A stretch of 64,000 nt of DNA from Marinomonas atlantica (GTDB lineage: Bacteria > Pseudomonadota > Gammaproteobacteria > Pseudomonadales > Marinomonadaceae): contig NZ_LTAW01000002.1 in the NCBI RefSeq assembly GCF_001639725.1, forward strand, positions 248,001-312,000, given 5' to 3'. Each line of letters opens with the position of its first letter. The stretch's first letter is position 1. The notes below the pieces were generated by a model. That model was given only the letters and a program-made list of their open reading frames with translations. It made no database searches and was not told where the DNA came from. A program made the position numbers and the translations under genes. This document shows, one piece after another, positions 9,035 through 18,304 of the stretch.

Positions 9035-9802
9035 ATGGATATTCAAGGTCGTCATTTTGTTGTGACAGGTTCTGCGTCAGGTATTGGTGAAGCTGTTGCT
9101 CGTCGATTACACCGTCTAGGCGCGAGCGTTTCACTTGCAGACCTAAATGAAGAGGGACTTAAGCGTGTCGCAAAGAGCTTAGGGGAGCGTGTGCAATTTG
9201 CTGTGACGGATATTTCTGATGAAGCCTCTGTCCAAGCTTCGATTGATCAAGCGGTTGAAGCGTTTGGTGAGATCAGTGGTCTGATTAACTGTGCTGGTAT
9301 TCCAGGCGCTGAACGGGTTGTGGGCCGTGAAGGGCCGCATTCCCTAGCAGGTTTTGAACGTGCACTAAAAGTTAACTTGCTGGGTACATTTAATATGATT
9401 CGCCTAGCTGCTGACAAAATGCAGAATAATGAACAACAGCCTAACTTAGAGCGTGGCGTTATCATTAATACGGCCTCAGTCGCCGCATTTGATGGCCAAA
9501 TTGGTCAAGCTGCCTATGCTGCATCAAAAGGTGGTGTTACAGCGATGACGCTTCCGATTGCACGAGAGCTTGCGCGTTTTGGTATCCGCGTTATGACCAT
9601 TGCACCGGGTATCTTTAAAACACCGATGATGGACGTGCTACCCGAAGAAGTTCAACAATCGTTAGGTGCTGCAGTACCTTTCCCTCCACGCCTAGGCGAC
9701 CCAGATGAATTTGCACAACTGGTTCAGCAAATCATTGAGAACTCGATGCTAAACGGTGAAGTCATTCGCTTGGATGGCGCGATTCGTATGGCAGCGAAGT
9801 AG
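9035..9802 (+). CDS. short-chain dehydrogenase, 3-hydroxyacyl-CoA dehydrogenase type 2-like
   Basis: A 255-residue classical SDR that probably oxidises the 3-hydroxyacyl-CoA with NAD+. It has the cofactor motif TGSASGIGE near residue 12, NCAG near residue 86 and the catalytic triad S148, Y161, K165 (NTASVAAF and YAASKGG). The aspartate after beta-2 (SLADLNE) favours NAD+ over NADP+. The acidic-loop pattern and C-terminus resemble HSD10-type 3-hydroxyacyl-CoA dehydrogenases (family inference). It lies 16 bp after the crotonase gene, preceded by GGAGGG. Confidence 0.82.
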   Translation: MDIQGRHFVVTGSASGIGEAVARRLHRLGASVSLADLNEEGLKRVAKSLGERVQFAVTDISDEASVQASIDQAVEAFGEISGLINCAGIPGAERVVGREGPHSLAGFERALKVNLLGTFNMIRLAADKMQNNEQQPNLERGVIINTASVAAFDGQIGQAAYAASKGGVTAMTLPIARELARFGIRVMTIAPGIFKTPMMDVLPEEVQQSLGAAVPFPPRLGDPDEFAQLVQQIIENSMLNGEVIRLDGAIRMAAK

Positions 9803-9812
9803 GAGAGGCACG

Positions 9813-11561
9813 ATGAGCTACCAAGCCCCATACAAAGACATGCAATGGTTAGTTGAACAAGCATATCAGTCGCAGCATTTAGCTGAGTTAAATTCATTGC
9901 AAGACTTCGATCTGGATTTAGCCAATGCCATCATTGATGAAGCTAATAAATTTGCCAGTAATGTTTTGGCACCATTAAACACAGTTGGAGATACGCAAGG
10001 CTGTCAATTTGAAAATGGACAGGTCACAACCCCAAACGGTTGGAAAGAAGCGTATGCTCAGTTTCGAGACTCGGGCTGGATTGGTTTAGCGCTTCCTGAA
10101 GCGTTTGGTGGCCAAGGCTTACCAAAATACATTGCCCAACCTGTTAACGAAATGTGGCTGTCTAGTAACTTAGCGTTTGTTATGTTTGCAGCCTTGGCGC
10201 AAGGTGGCTCTGAAATTCTATTAAAGTTTGCATCAGACGATATAAAAGCACGCTATTTAACTCAAATCGTAACAGGTGAGTGGACCGTAGCCATGTCTTT
10301 GACTGAGCCGAATGCAGGCTCCGACTTAGGCGCGTTAACGACGAAAGCCGTTCCTCAAGCTGACGGTACTTACCAAATCAAAGGTCAAAAAATTTACATT
10401 ACCTACGGCGAACACGATATGGCGGACAATATTGTTCATCTTGTGTTGGCGCGTACACCGGATGCACCTGCTGGCAGCCGAGGGATTTCATTGTTTGCGG
10501 TACCGAAATACCGTGTCAACGATGAGGGCGTCTGTGGCGAATTTAATGATGTTCATTGTACCGGTATTGAACATAAAACGGGTCTTCACGGTAGCCCGAC
10601 GTGTTCCATTAGTTACGGTGATAATGACGCTTGTGTAGGTGAACTTATAGGTGAACTCAATCAAGGTCTAATGGCCATGTTTGTGCTCATGAACGAAGCT
10701 CGCTTAAGTTGTGGTCTACAAGGTGTGGCATTAGGAGAGCTTGCGTATCAGAAAGCTCTACAATATGCCCAAGAACGAGTGCAAGGTGCCGGAGTAGGCG
10801 GGAAGCGTGTGGCAATTGTAGAGCACCCAGATGTGCAGCGTATGTTGCTTAATATTCGCTCGGAAACATTTGGTTTACGTGCTTTAGGCTATCAAATTGC
10901 CGCTTTGCTTGATGTATCTGAGCTGTCACAAGATTCAGAGCGTGTGCGGATGGCTGAAAGTCGAATTGCTTTATTGACCCCGATCTTTAAAGGCTTTGCA
11001 ACTGAACAAGCGAATGTTATGGCGGGCACGGCGATCCAAATTTTTGGTGGTATGGGGTTTGTAGAAGAAACGGGTATTGCTCAGGTAATGCGCGATGCTC
11101 GGATTACAACGATTTACGAAGGAACCACCGGGGTTCAGGCAAAAGACTTAGTGCACCGAAAAATTCGAATGGACCAAGGTGTCGCTATTAGCCAGCTATT
11201 AACGGATATGCGTGATGACATCTGCGCCGCGTCACAAAGTAAGCCCTATCAACGTTTGGCTGTAGCAGTAGATCAGTTGGCAGACGTTGTTGACAGAATA
11301 TTGCTCAACCCGAATGCGGATACGGCTAAATTAGACGCCGTCTCGGTACCATTTTTAAACGCTATGGGCGGTATTTGCTGTGCATGGCAATTGGCTCGTT
11401 TGGAACAGCAAGCACACCTAAATCATGCTCAAGATAATGATTTCTTTGGTAATGTGATTGCCTTAGCTGATTTCTATAGTGTTTATCAATTACCGCTTGC
11501 GCAAGCGGCTCTAACAACCGTAAGCCAAGAACAAAATGGAGTAGGTGCTTATCTGTTTTAG
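9813..11561 (+). CDS. acyl-CoA dehydrogenase (DmdC-like, with C-terminal extension)
   Basis: An FAD enzyme that introduces the 2,3 double bond into an acyl-CoA and passes electrons to ETF. The 582 residues are longer than the usual 380-400, with an added C-terminal domain as in the DmdC/AcdA group. Visible motifs are MSLTEPNAGSDLGAL (FAD/substrate), GFVEETGIAQVMRDARI and IYEGTTGVQAKDL with the likely catalytic base E436. ATG 9813 has AGGAGAGG upstream and leaves 10 bp after the SDR gene. DmdC itself acts on methylmercaptopropionyl-CoA; here the neighbours suggest a different, perhaps aryl-propanoyl, substrate. Confidence 0.88.
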   Translation: MSYQAPYKDMQWLVEQAYQSQHLAELNSLQDFDLDLANAIIDEANKFASNVLAPLNTVGDTQGCQFENGQVTTPNGWKEAYAQFRDSGWIGLALPEAFGGQGLPKYIAQPVNEMWLSSNLAFVMFAALAQGGSEILLKFASDDIKARYLTQIVTGEWTVAMSLTEPNAGSDLGALTTKAVPQADGTYQIKGQKIYITYGEHDMADNIVHLVLARTPDAPAGSRGISLFAVPKYRVNDEGVCGEFNDVHCTGIEHKTGLHGSPTCSISYGDNDACVGELIGELNQGLMAMFVLMNEARLSCGLQGVALGELAYQKALQYAQERVQGAGVGGKRVAIVEHPDVQRMLLNIRSETFGLRALGYQIAALLDVSELSQDSERVRMAESRIALLTPIFKGFATEQANVMAGTAIQIFGGMGFVEETGIAQVMRDARITTIYEGTTGVQAKDLVHRKIRMDQGVAISQLLTDMRDDICAASQSKPYQRLAVAVDQLADVVDRILLNPNADTAKLDAVSVPFLNAMGGICCAWQLARLEQQAHLNHAQDNDFFGNVIALADFYSVYQLPLAQAALTTVSQEQNGVGAYLF

Positions 11562-11626
11562 CATCTAATACAAAAGGTGTAAGCCTTCTTTGAACCTATA
11601 AAAATAACAAGTCTCAGGAGAATAAA

Positions 11627-13477
11627 ATGACCAGCGAATTCCATCCGATCAAGGTGGTGAGTCACTCTGTTGCGATCGAGAAACGTGATAACGGTGAACA
11701 AATCATAAGTTGTCAAACGGAGCTTGCAGAATACGCACGTTGTTTAACTGACCGTTTAGTGTATTGGGCTGAGCGTACGCCAGATGTTGTTTTTGTTGCG
11801 CAGCGCGATGATGAAAACAAATGGGATCGATATACTTATGCTGAAGCCTTAGAAAAAGTCCGTCAGCTTGCATCGTGGCTTGTAGAGCAGAATGTGTCTC
11901 CAGAGCGTCCGATTGCCTTTTTATCTGGCAACAGCCTTGAGCACTTGATGCTTGCTATGGCTGGTTACTATATTGGTGTGCCTCATTCGCCGATATCGCC
12001 AGCGTATTCAGTGGTTGCTACCGATTACACCAAGCTTAAACATGTGATTGACCTATTAACCCCAGGCTTGATCGTTGTGGATAAATTAGCACCATACGAA
12101 AAAGCGATTAAGGCAGTGTCTGATAATGACGTGCCAGTGGCGGTAATGTATGGCGATACAACGCCACAACTGGTCAGTAATCCGACAGTCTCTTTTGCCC
12201 AATTCTGGCAGCATCCATTGAGTCCTGCGATTGAAGAGCGTAATGCTGTAGTGAGCGGCGATACTGTGGCCAAAATCCTCTTTACTTCAGGCACAACAGG
12301 TATGCCTAAAGGTGTCATGAACACACATCGTATGCTGTGTGCCAATGCCGTTATGATCCGTGACACTATGGCCTTTTTAGCCGACGAGCCACCTGTAATG
12401 GTCGACTGGCTACCGTGGAATCACACCTTTGGTGGAAATCATAACGTCAGCATTGCTTTGTACAATGGTGGATCCTTCTATCTCGATGATGGTAAACCAA
12501 CCGAAGCACATTTCCATAAAACCTTAAATAATCTTGCTGAAGTAGCCCCCACCGTTTATTTCAATGTGCCTAAAGGCTTTGAATTGTTGGTGAAAAAGTT
12601 GCAACAAGACGATGAATTAGCACGCAAGTTTTTCTCTCGTTTGCAGTTTATGTTTTTTGCCGCCGCAGGTATGGCACAACATATTTGGGATGACATTGAC
12701 GCATTAGCGATTAAATACACGGGTAAAAAGGTTCCTATTTTGACCGGCCTTGGGGCAACAGAAACGGCACCTTCTGTAACGTTTGCTTCGATTAAAGAGA
12801 GTGCCTCTGGCGTTATTGGAGTACCAGCGCCAGGCGTTACGCTTAAGTTAGTCCCCAACGAAGGTAAGCTGGAAGCCAGAGTTAAAGCGGTGACGGTGAT
12901 GCCGGGTTACTGGCGTCAGCCGGAATTAACCGCAAGATCTTTTGATGAAGAAGGCTATTATTGTTTAGGGGATGCGATCGCTTATTTAGATGAAGCACAG
13001 CCAAATCGAGGTTTTCGTTTTGACGGACGTGTATCAGAAGATTTTAAATTGGACAGTGGCACATGGGTGAGTGCTGGGACGTTACGAGCAAAATTTATCA
13101 GTGCTTTTGCTCCCTTAGTTCAAGACGTGGTGTTATGTGGAATGAATCGTTCTTACATCACTGGGTTGGTATTTCCAGATTTCGCGTGCTGCCAAGCCTT
13201 GGTCGATAATGGTACAGAATTAACGCCTAAACAGCTGATTGAGCACCCAACCGTTCGAGCGGCATTTGAAGAAAAGTTAAAAACCTTTTTTGCACAGGGT
13301 ACAGGCGGCTCTACTGTCGTGAGTAGAGTTCTGTTGCAGCATGAAGCACCTTGTATTGATGCTCATGAAGTAACCGATAAAGGCTCGTTGAATCAGCGTA
13401 ATGTTCAAGACCATCGAGCAGATCAAGTTAACGAATTATATCAAGAGCCTAAATCTGTCAGTGTAATTAGCGTTTAA
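11627..13477 (+). CDS. feruloyl-CoA synthase-like acyl-CoA ligase (AMP-forming)
   Basis: Activates a carboxylic acid with ATP and CoA through an acyl-adenylate. The 616-residue length and the blocks LPWNHTFGGNHNVSIALYNGG and DDGKPTEAHF match the feruloyl-CoA synthase family rather than fatty-acid ligases. The P-loop is FTSGTTGMPKG (about residues 222-232), followed by GLGATETAP and the hinge-region FDGRVSEDFKL. A CAGGAG site precedes the ATG. Family membership suggests a hydroxycinnamate or arylpropanoate substrate, but the exact acid cannot be read from the sequence. It sits 65 bp after the acyl-CoA dehydrogenase gene. Confidence 0.85.
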   Translation: MTSEFHPIKVVSHSVAIEKRDNGEQIISCQTELAEYARCLTDRLVYWAERTPDVVFVAQRDDENKWDRYTYAEALEKVRQLASWLVEQNVSPERPIAFLSGNSLEHLMLAMAGYYIGVPHSPISPAYSVVATDYTKLKHVIDLLTPGLIVVDKLAPYEKAIKAVSDNDVPVAVMYGDTTPQLVSNPTVSFAQFWQHPLSPAIEERNAVVSGDTVAKILFTSGTTGMPKGVMNTHRMLCANAVMIRDTMAFLADEPPVMVDWLPWNHTFGGNHNVSIALYNGGSFYLDDGKPTEAHFHKTLNNLAEVAPTVYFNVPKGFELLVKKLQQDDELARKFFSRLQFMFFAAAGMAQHIWDDIDALAIKYTGKKVPILTGLGATETAPSVTFASIKESASGVIGVPAPGVTLKLVPNEGKLEARVKAVTVMPGYWRQPELTARSFDEEGYYCLGDAIAYLDEAQPNRGFRFDGRVSEDFKLDSGTWVSAGTLRAKFISAFAPLVQDVVLCGMNRSYITGLVFPDFACCQALVDNGTELTPKQLIEHPTVRAAFEEKLKTFFAQGTGGSTVVSRVLLQHEAPCIDAHEVTDKGSLNQRNVQDHRADQVNELYQEPKSVSVISV

Positions 13478-13565
13478 TGTTATTGAAGAAAGCCAGCCTT
13501 GAAGCGACTCTAAAGGGGTGATTGGCGTTTATTGTTATAAGAAAAAGTATCTTTAGGTGACGATT

Positions 13566-14315
13566 ATGAAAATATTAGTCGGTGTTAAGCGCGTAATAGA
13601 TTACAACGTAAAAGTACGCGTAAAGTCTGACAACACAGATGTGGATTTAAGCAATACCAAAATGGCGATCAACCCATTTTGTGAAATCGCAGTTGAAGAA
13701 GCCATTCGTCTGAAAGAAGCGGGTATTGCCACAGAAGTGATTGCAGTAAGCGTAGGTTCTAGTGCTAGCCAAGAGCAATTGCGCACAGCGATGGCGCTAG
13801 GTGCGGATCGCGCTATTTTGGTGGAAGCCGAAGGGACTGTTGAACCCCTGAATGTGGCCAAAGCTTTCGCCAAAATTATGGCGCAAGAAGAGGCAGGCCT
13901 AGTGATCTTAGGTAAGCAGTCTATTGATTCAGACAATAACCAAGTTGGCCAGATGTTGGCGGCATTGACGAAACGTCCGCAGGGCACATTTGCCTCAAAT
14001 GTAACCGTTGATGGCGACAGTGTATCGGTTACACGTGAAATCGATGGCGGCTTGCGTACGGTTAAATTGGCACTGCCGGCGATTGTGACAACGGATCTGC
14101 GTTTAAATGAACCTCGTTTTGCCAAGCTTCCAGACATTATGAAAGCGAAGCGTAAACCACAGGATAATACCTCTTTTGCAGATCTTGGTATCGAAGTGAA
14201 GCAACATATTCAGCTTGATAAAGTGGAGGCCCCCGCAGCGCGCCAAGGCGGCGTGAAAGTCGGCTCGGTTGATGAGCTTATCCAGAAACTGAAAGATGAA
14301 GCGAAGGTGATCTAA
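13566..14315 (+). CDS. etfB: electron transfer flavoprotein, beta subunit
   Basis: The 249-residue beta subunit, which binds AMP and interacts with acyl-CoA dehydrogenases. It opens with KILVGVKRVIDYN and carries NPFCEIAVEEAIRLKE. The C-terminal region includes the recognition-loop segment LPDIMKAKRKP. ATG 13566 (TAGGTG upstream) was preferred over the in-frame GTG at 13557. Its stop codon abuts the etfA start. This second-pathway ETF copy is clustered with the dehydrogenase it probably serves. Confidence 0.95.
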   Translation: MKILVGVKRVIDYNVKVRVKSDNTDVDLSNTKMAINPFCEIAVEEAIRLKEAGIATEVIAVSVGSSASQEQLRTAMALGADRAILVEAEGTVEPLNVAKAFAKIMAQEEAGLVILGKQSIDSDNNQVGQMLAALTKRPQGTFASNVTVDGDSVSVTREIDGGLRTVKLALPAIVTTDLRLNEPRFAKLPDIMKAKRKPQDNTSFADLGIEVKQHIQLDKVEAPAARQGGVKVGSVDELIQKLKDEAKVI

Positions 14316-15245
14316 ATGGCTACTCTATTGATTGCAGAACATAATGGTACAGAATTAGCGCCTGCAACCTTGAGCGCTTTAACCGCCGCACAACAGATCG
14401 GTTCTGATGTAACGGTTCTAGTCGCTGGCGCCGACGTTAAAGCCGTGGCTGATGCGGTGGCGCAATGCGCAGGCGTGAGTAAAGTCTTGTTGGCAGAGGG
14501 CGATAGTTTAGCCCATGACTTAGCTGAAAACCTAAGCGAGTTGGTTATGTCCATGGCAAGTGATTATTCACACATCATGGCGCCGGCTAATTCTGTGAGC
14601 AAAGACACTATGCCTCGCGTGGCGGCTTTGTTGGATGTTGGTCAGCTGTCGGATATTACTGCGGTATTAAGTGGCGATCAGTTTCAACGCCCAATTTATG
14701 CGGGTAATGCGATTGCGACGGTAACATCGAAAGATGCAACGAAAGTCATTACGGTACGTGCCGCAGCGTTTGATAAAGTAGCAACAACGGGTGGTTCAGC
14801 TACGGTTGAATCCATTTCTGCACCGGAAGCAAACAGCCACACAGCTTGGGTTAATGATGAGTTGTCTAAATCTGAACGACCTGAACTAACGGCAGCAGAA
14901 CGCATTGTATCTGGTGGTCGGGGTGTGGGCAGCGCCGAAAACTTTGCTTTGGTTGAAGCCCTAGCGGATAAGTTAGGTGCAGCGGTTGGGGCATCACGAG
15001 CAGCCGTCGATTCTGGTTTTGTGGCTAACGATCTGCAAGTGGGTCAAACCGGTAAAATTGTCGCGCCGAGCCTGTACATGGCATTTGGCATCTCGGGTGC
15101 CATTCAGCATTTGGCGGGCATGAAAGACTCTAAAGTCATTGTTGCGGTTAACAAAGATGAAGACGCGCCTATCTTCCAAGTGGCTGATTACGGCTTAGTG
15201 GGAGACTTGTTCGAGGTTCTCCCTGAAATGACTGAAAAACTATAA
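14316..15245 (+). CDS. etfA: electron transfer flavoprotein, alpha subunit
   Basis: The 309-residue alpha subunit. The FAD-binding C-terminal domain shows VSGGRGVGSAENF, GASRAAVDSGF, QVGQTGKIVAPSLY and the closing VNKDEDAPIFQVADYGLVGD. It forms the heterodimer with EtfB; zero intergenic bases indicate translational coupling. GAAGGTGA at the end of etfB provides the ribosome binding site. Confidence 0.96.
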   Translation: MATLLIAEHNGTELAPATLSALTAAQQIGSDVTVLVAGADVKAVADAVAQCAGVSKVLLAEGDSLAHDLAENLSELVMSMASDYSHIMAPANSVSKDTMPRVAALLDVGQLSDITAVLSGDQFQRPIYAGNAIATVTSKDATKVITVRAAAFDKVATTGGSATVESISAPEANSHTAWVNDELSKSERPELTAAERIVSGGRGVGSAENFALVEALADKLGAAVGASRAAVDSGFVANDLQVGQTGKIVAPSLYMAFGISGAIQHLAGMKDSKVIVAVNKDEDAPIFQVADYGLVGDLFEVLPEMTEKL

Positions 15246-15270
15246 CGATAACAATAAGAGGAGTGCAGTT

Positions 15271-16896
15271 ATGCGTGAATCGATGGAATTTGATGTAGTC
15301 ATCGTTGGAGCTGGTCCTTCAGGTCTTTCTACTGCCATTCGTTTAAAACAGCTTAATACTGAGTTAAACGTCTGTGTATTAGAAAAAGGCTCTGAGGTCG
15401 GTGCGCATATCCTATCCGGTGCCGTGCTTGAGCCCCGAGCCTTAAATGAATTGTTTGAGAATTGGCAGGATCTGGGCGCTCCTCTAAACACGCCGGTTAC
15501 TAAAGACGAAGTCTACGTCTTAAAAAATGGTGAAGTGAGTAAAGAAATTCCCCATGCATTAGTGCCTAATTCTATGAAGAATGACGGTAACTACATCGTC
15601 AGTGTGGGCAATTTGAGTCGCTGGTTAGCGGAACAAGCGGAAGGGTTAGGGGTGGAAATCTTTCCTGGCTTTGCTGCAGCCGAAATTTTGTATCACGAAG
15701 ACGGCCGTGTGAAAGGTGTCGCGACGGGTGATATGGGGATTTCTGCCAGTGGCGAACAACTGTCGACTTACATGGAAGGCATGGAATTACATGCCACGTT
15801 TACAGTGTTTTCAGAAGGCTGTCGTGGTCACTTAGGCAAACAACTGATTCAAAAGTTTTCTCTGGACACGAATGCGGATCCTCAGCATTACGCACTAGGT
15901 ATTAAAGAGTTATGGCAGATTGATCCTGCAAAACATCAACCGGGTCTGGTAGTGCATGGGGCAGGTTGGCCTCTTGAAGATGCCAGTGGCGGCTTCTTCT
16001 TATATCACACCGACAACAATCAAGTCGTAGCGGGGTTAATCGTTGATCTAAACTACCGCAACCCTTGGCTTAGTCCATATGAAGAGTTTCAGCGGTTGAA
16101 GCATCATCCGTTATTCAAACAATACCTTGAGGGTGGCGAACGTGTGTCTTACGGCGCCCGTGCGATCACAAAAGGAGGCTGGAATGCCCTGCCAACCATG
16201 ACCATGCCTGGCGCGATGTTAGTGGGCTGTGATGCAGGAACACTGAACGTAGCAAAAATCAAAGGCACCCATACGGCGATGAAATCTGGCATGTTAGCGG
16301 CTGAGGCAATTAGCCAAGTACTGGCTGATGACAGTCTATCTTTAGGTAAAACCTTTAGTGATGCCTTTGATCAGTCTTGGTTGAAGCAAGAGTTGTACAG
16401 CACGCGTAACTTTGCACCTGCTATGCATAAATTTGGTACGGTTTTGGGTGGCGCGTTTAACTACGTCGATCAGAATATCTTAGGGGGCAAGATGCCGATT
16501 ACCCTACATGATACATCGGTTGATCACGCACAAATGCAGACGATAGCGCAAGCGAAGAAAATTGACTACCCGAAACCAGATGGCAAGTTGAGCTTTGATC
16601 GCTTGTCTTCGGTCTTCCTATCGAACACAAACCATGAAGAAGATCAGCCTTGTCATCTTACTTTAGCGGATGACAGTATTCCGACGGGCAGCAATTTAAG
16701 TCAATTTGCAGAACCTGCTCAACGTTATTGTCCTGCAGGTGTGTATGAGGTAGTCGAACAAGCGTCTGGCCCAACATTTCAAATCAATGCACAGAACTGT
16801 TTACACTGTAAAACTTGTGATATCAAAGACCCAGCGCAGAACATTACTTGGGTCACGCCAGAAGGTACAGGCGGACCAAATTACCCAAACATGTAA
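15271..16896 (+). CDS. electron transfer flavoprotein-ubiquinone oxidoreductase
   Basis: Takes electrons from reduced ETF and gives them to membrane ubiquinone. The 541 residues have an N-terminal FAD site (VGAGPSGLSTAIRL), a middle quinone-binding region and a C-terminal 4Fe-4S domain with C487 (CPAGVYE) and C510, C513, C516 (CLHCKTC). AAGAGGAG precedes the start. It is the last gene of the operon, ending at a strong terminator, so the operon encodes a complete path from acyl-CoA to quinone. Confidence 0.95.
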   Translation: MRESMEFDVVIVGAGPSGLSTAIRLKQLNTELNVCVLEKGSEVGAHILSGAVLEPRALNELFENWQDLGAPLNTPVTKDEVYVLKNGEVSKEIPHALVPNSMKNDGNYIVSVGNLSRWLAEQAEGLGVEIFPGFAAAEILYHEDGRVKGVATGDMGISASGEQLSTYMEGMELHATFTVFSEGCRGHLGKQLIQKFSLDTNADPQHYALGIKELWQIDPAKHQPGLVVHGAGWPLEDASGGFFLYHTDNNQVVAGLIVDLNYRNPWLSPYEEFQRLKHHPLFKQYLEGGERVSYGARAITKGGWNALPTMTMPGAMLVGCDAGTLNVAKIKGTHTAMKSGMLAAEAISQVLADDSLSLGKTFSDAFDQSWLKQELYSTRNFAPAMHKFGTVLGGAFNYVDQNILGGKMPITLHDTSVDHAQMQTIAQAKKIDYPKPDGKLSFDRLSSVFLSNTNHEEDQPCHLTLADDSIPTGSNLSQFAEPAQRYCPAGVYEVVEQASGPTFQINAQNCLHCKTCDIKDPAQNITWVTPEGTGGPNYPNM

Positions 16897-16925
16897 TACA
16901 GAATTATTCCTCGCTTCTTATATCA

Positions 16926-16958
16926 AGCCCCGCTGTGCTAATACACAGCGGGGCTTTT
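16926..16958. terminator. bidirectional intrinsic terminator
   Basis: AGCCCCGCTGTG and CACAGCGGGGCT form a perfect 12-bp stem with a 6-nt loop, followed by Ts. It separates the convergent ETF-QO and epimerase genes and can serve both. Confidence 0.92.
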
Positions 16959-16970
16959 GAGTGTATGGCA

Positions 16971-18152
16971 TCAACGATTGTTAATGGTATCCAGCACGTC
17001 CCAGCAAGCCCCCAGCGTGTGGTAGTCAACTTTCCCCATTGGCGACTTTTCGTTGGTGATTTTACTGCCGTCACGGGCAACGATGCGAAACCAAGCTCCG
17101 TATTGATGATCGATTAAATGATCCCAGCTGTATTGCCAAAGTTTGTTGTACCACTGTAAGTAGACGGGTTCTTGAGTCGTCTGATATAGACGATAAGCGG
17201 CGGCAATGGCTTCTGCTTGCACCCAGAAGTATTTCTGGGCATCGGAAAACACCCACGTATCAGGAGCAAAGCCATAGACCAATCCACCAAATTCGTCGTC
17301 CCAGCCTTTTGATACCGCTTGATCGAACAAAGATTGAGCGCGCTCTTTTAACCATTTGTCTGGACTTAATTGATCGAGTTGAAGGAGTAGTTTGGTCCAC
17401 TCCACTTGGTGTCCAGGTTGAAATCCCCATGGCTTAAATAAGTCATCTGGTTTATCGATATTGTATTGCCAGTCGGGTTGCCAGTTTTTATCGTAATGTT
17501 CCCAAATCAAGCCACCTGCTTGATCACACAATTCACCCGCAAAGCGTTGAGCAAGTGTCATTGCTCGGGATAAAAATCGTTGGTCGCCGATGGCACGATA
17601 GGCCGCAATAAAGGCTTCACATAGATGCATGTTGGCATTTTGGCCACGATAAGAGTCAAGTGAGGTGAGGTCTGCGGATAATTCATCGGCGTAGGCAGAG
17701 AATTCTGCTTGGTAAAAATGTGTGTCGAGCCAGTGAAAAAGATGTACTAGCTTGTCGGTTGCATCGACGAGACCAGCAAGATGTGCATGAGAATAGGCAA
17801 GTACGACGAAAGCATGACCATACGCCATAGCAGTTTTGTCTGTATCACTTCCTAGTGTCCAAGTATAATGGCCGGTTTCAGGTAAGTAGTGTTTTTGTTC
17901 TAGGTAGTCTAAGCCTTGTCTTGTCCAATTGGCATAATGATCCCCATAACCTCGGCGGTAGGCTTCAGCGTAATTGAATATAAATCGACAGGAAGAAACA
18001 AGGTGCTTGGAGTGAGGCTCAAAGACAGTTCCATCATCTAAAAAGTTTTGATAAAAACCGCCATTTGGATCCATTACAATCGGCTCATAAAACTTTAATA
18101 TGCTTTGAGTGTGTTGCTGTAAAAAATCTGGCTGATCAAAATGTGGTGGCAT
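16971..18152 (-). CDS. AGE-superfamily sugar isomerase, mannose isomerase-like
   Basis: A 393-residue (alpha/alpha)6-barrel protein of the N-acylglucosamine 2-epimerase superfamily. Barrel motifs include CRFIFNYAEAYRRG, GQNANMHLCEAFIAAY, PGHQVEWTKLLLQL and DYHTLGACWDVL; the histidines in the last two match the catalytic pair of mannose isomerase/YihS-type enzymes. It probably interconverts D-mannose and D-fructose (a Marinomonas mannose isomerase is known; recalled, not checked here). No sugar transporter or kinase lies beside it. It is a single gene, convergent with ETF-QO and divergent from the hybrid kinase. Confidence 0.85.
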   Translation of the reverse strand: MPPHFDQPDFLQQHTQSILKFYEPIVMDPNGGFYQNFLDDGTVFEPHSKHLVSSCRFIFNYAEAYRRGYGDHYANWTRQGLDYLEQKHYLPETGHYTWTLGSDTDKTAMAYGHAFVVLAYSHAHLAGLVDATDKLVHLFHWLDTHFYQAEFSAYADELSADLTSLDSYRGQNANMHLCEAFIAAYRAIGDQRFLSRAMTLAQRFAGELCDQAGGLIWEHYDKNWQPDWQYNIDKPDDLFKPWGFQPGHQVEWTKLLLQLDQLSPDKWLKERAQSLFDQAVSKGWDDEFGGLVYGFAPDTWVFSDAQKYFWVQAEAIAAAYRLYQTTQEPVYLQWYNKLWQYSWDHLIDHQYGAWFRIVARDGSKITNEKSPMGKVDYHTLGACWDVLDTINNR

Positions 18153-18304
18153 GATAAATCCTTCGTACTCTATGACCTATGATGAGAATTGCCTAGAAGC
18201 GTTACGCTATCACTACATAACGGGACGTTTATTATTGTTAACATTAAACATCGTGCTGTGAAATAAATGAATGGCATTTTTGATGAAACGGAATTGAGTC
18301 GAAT

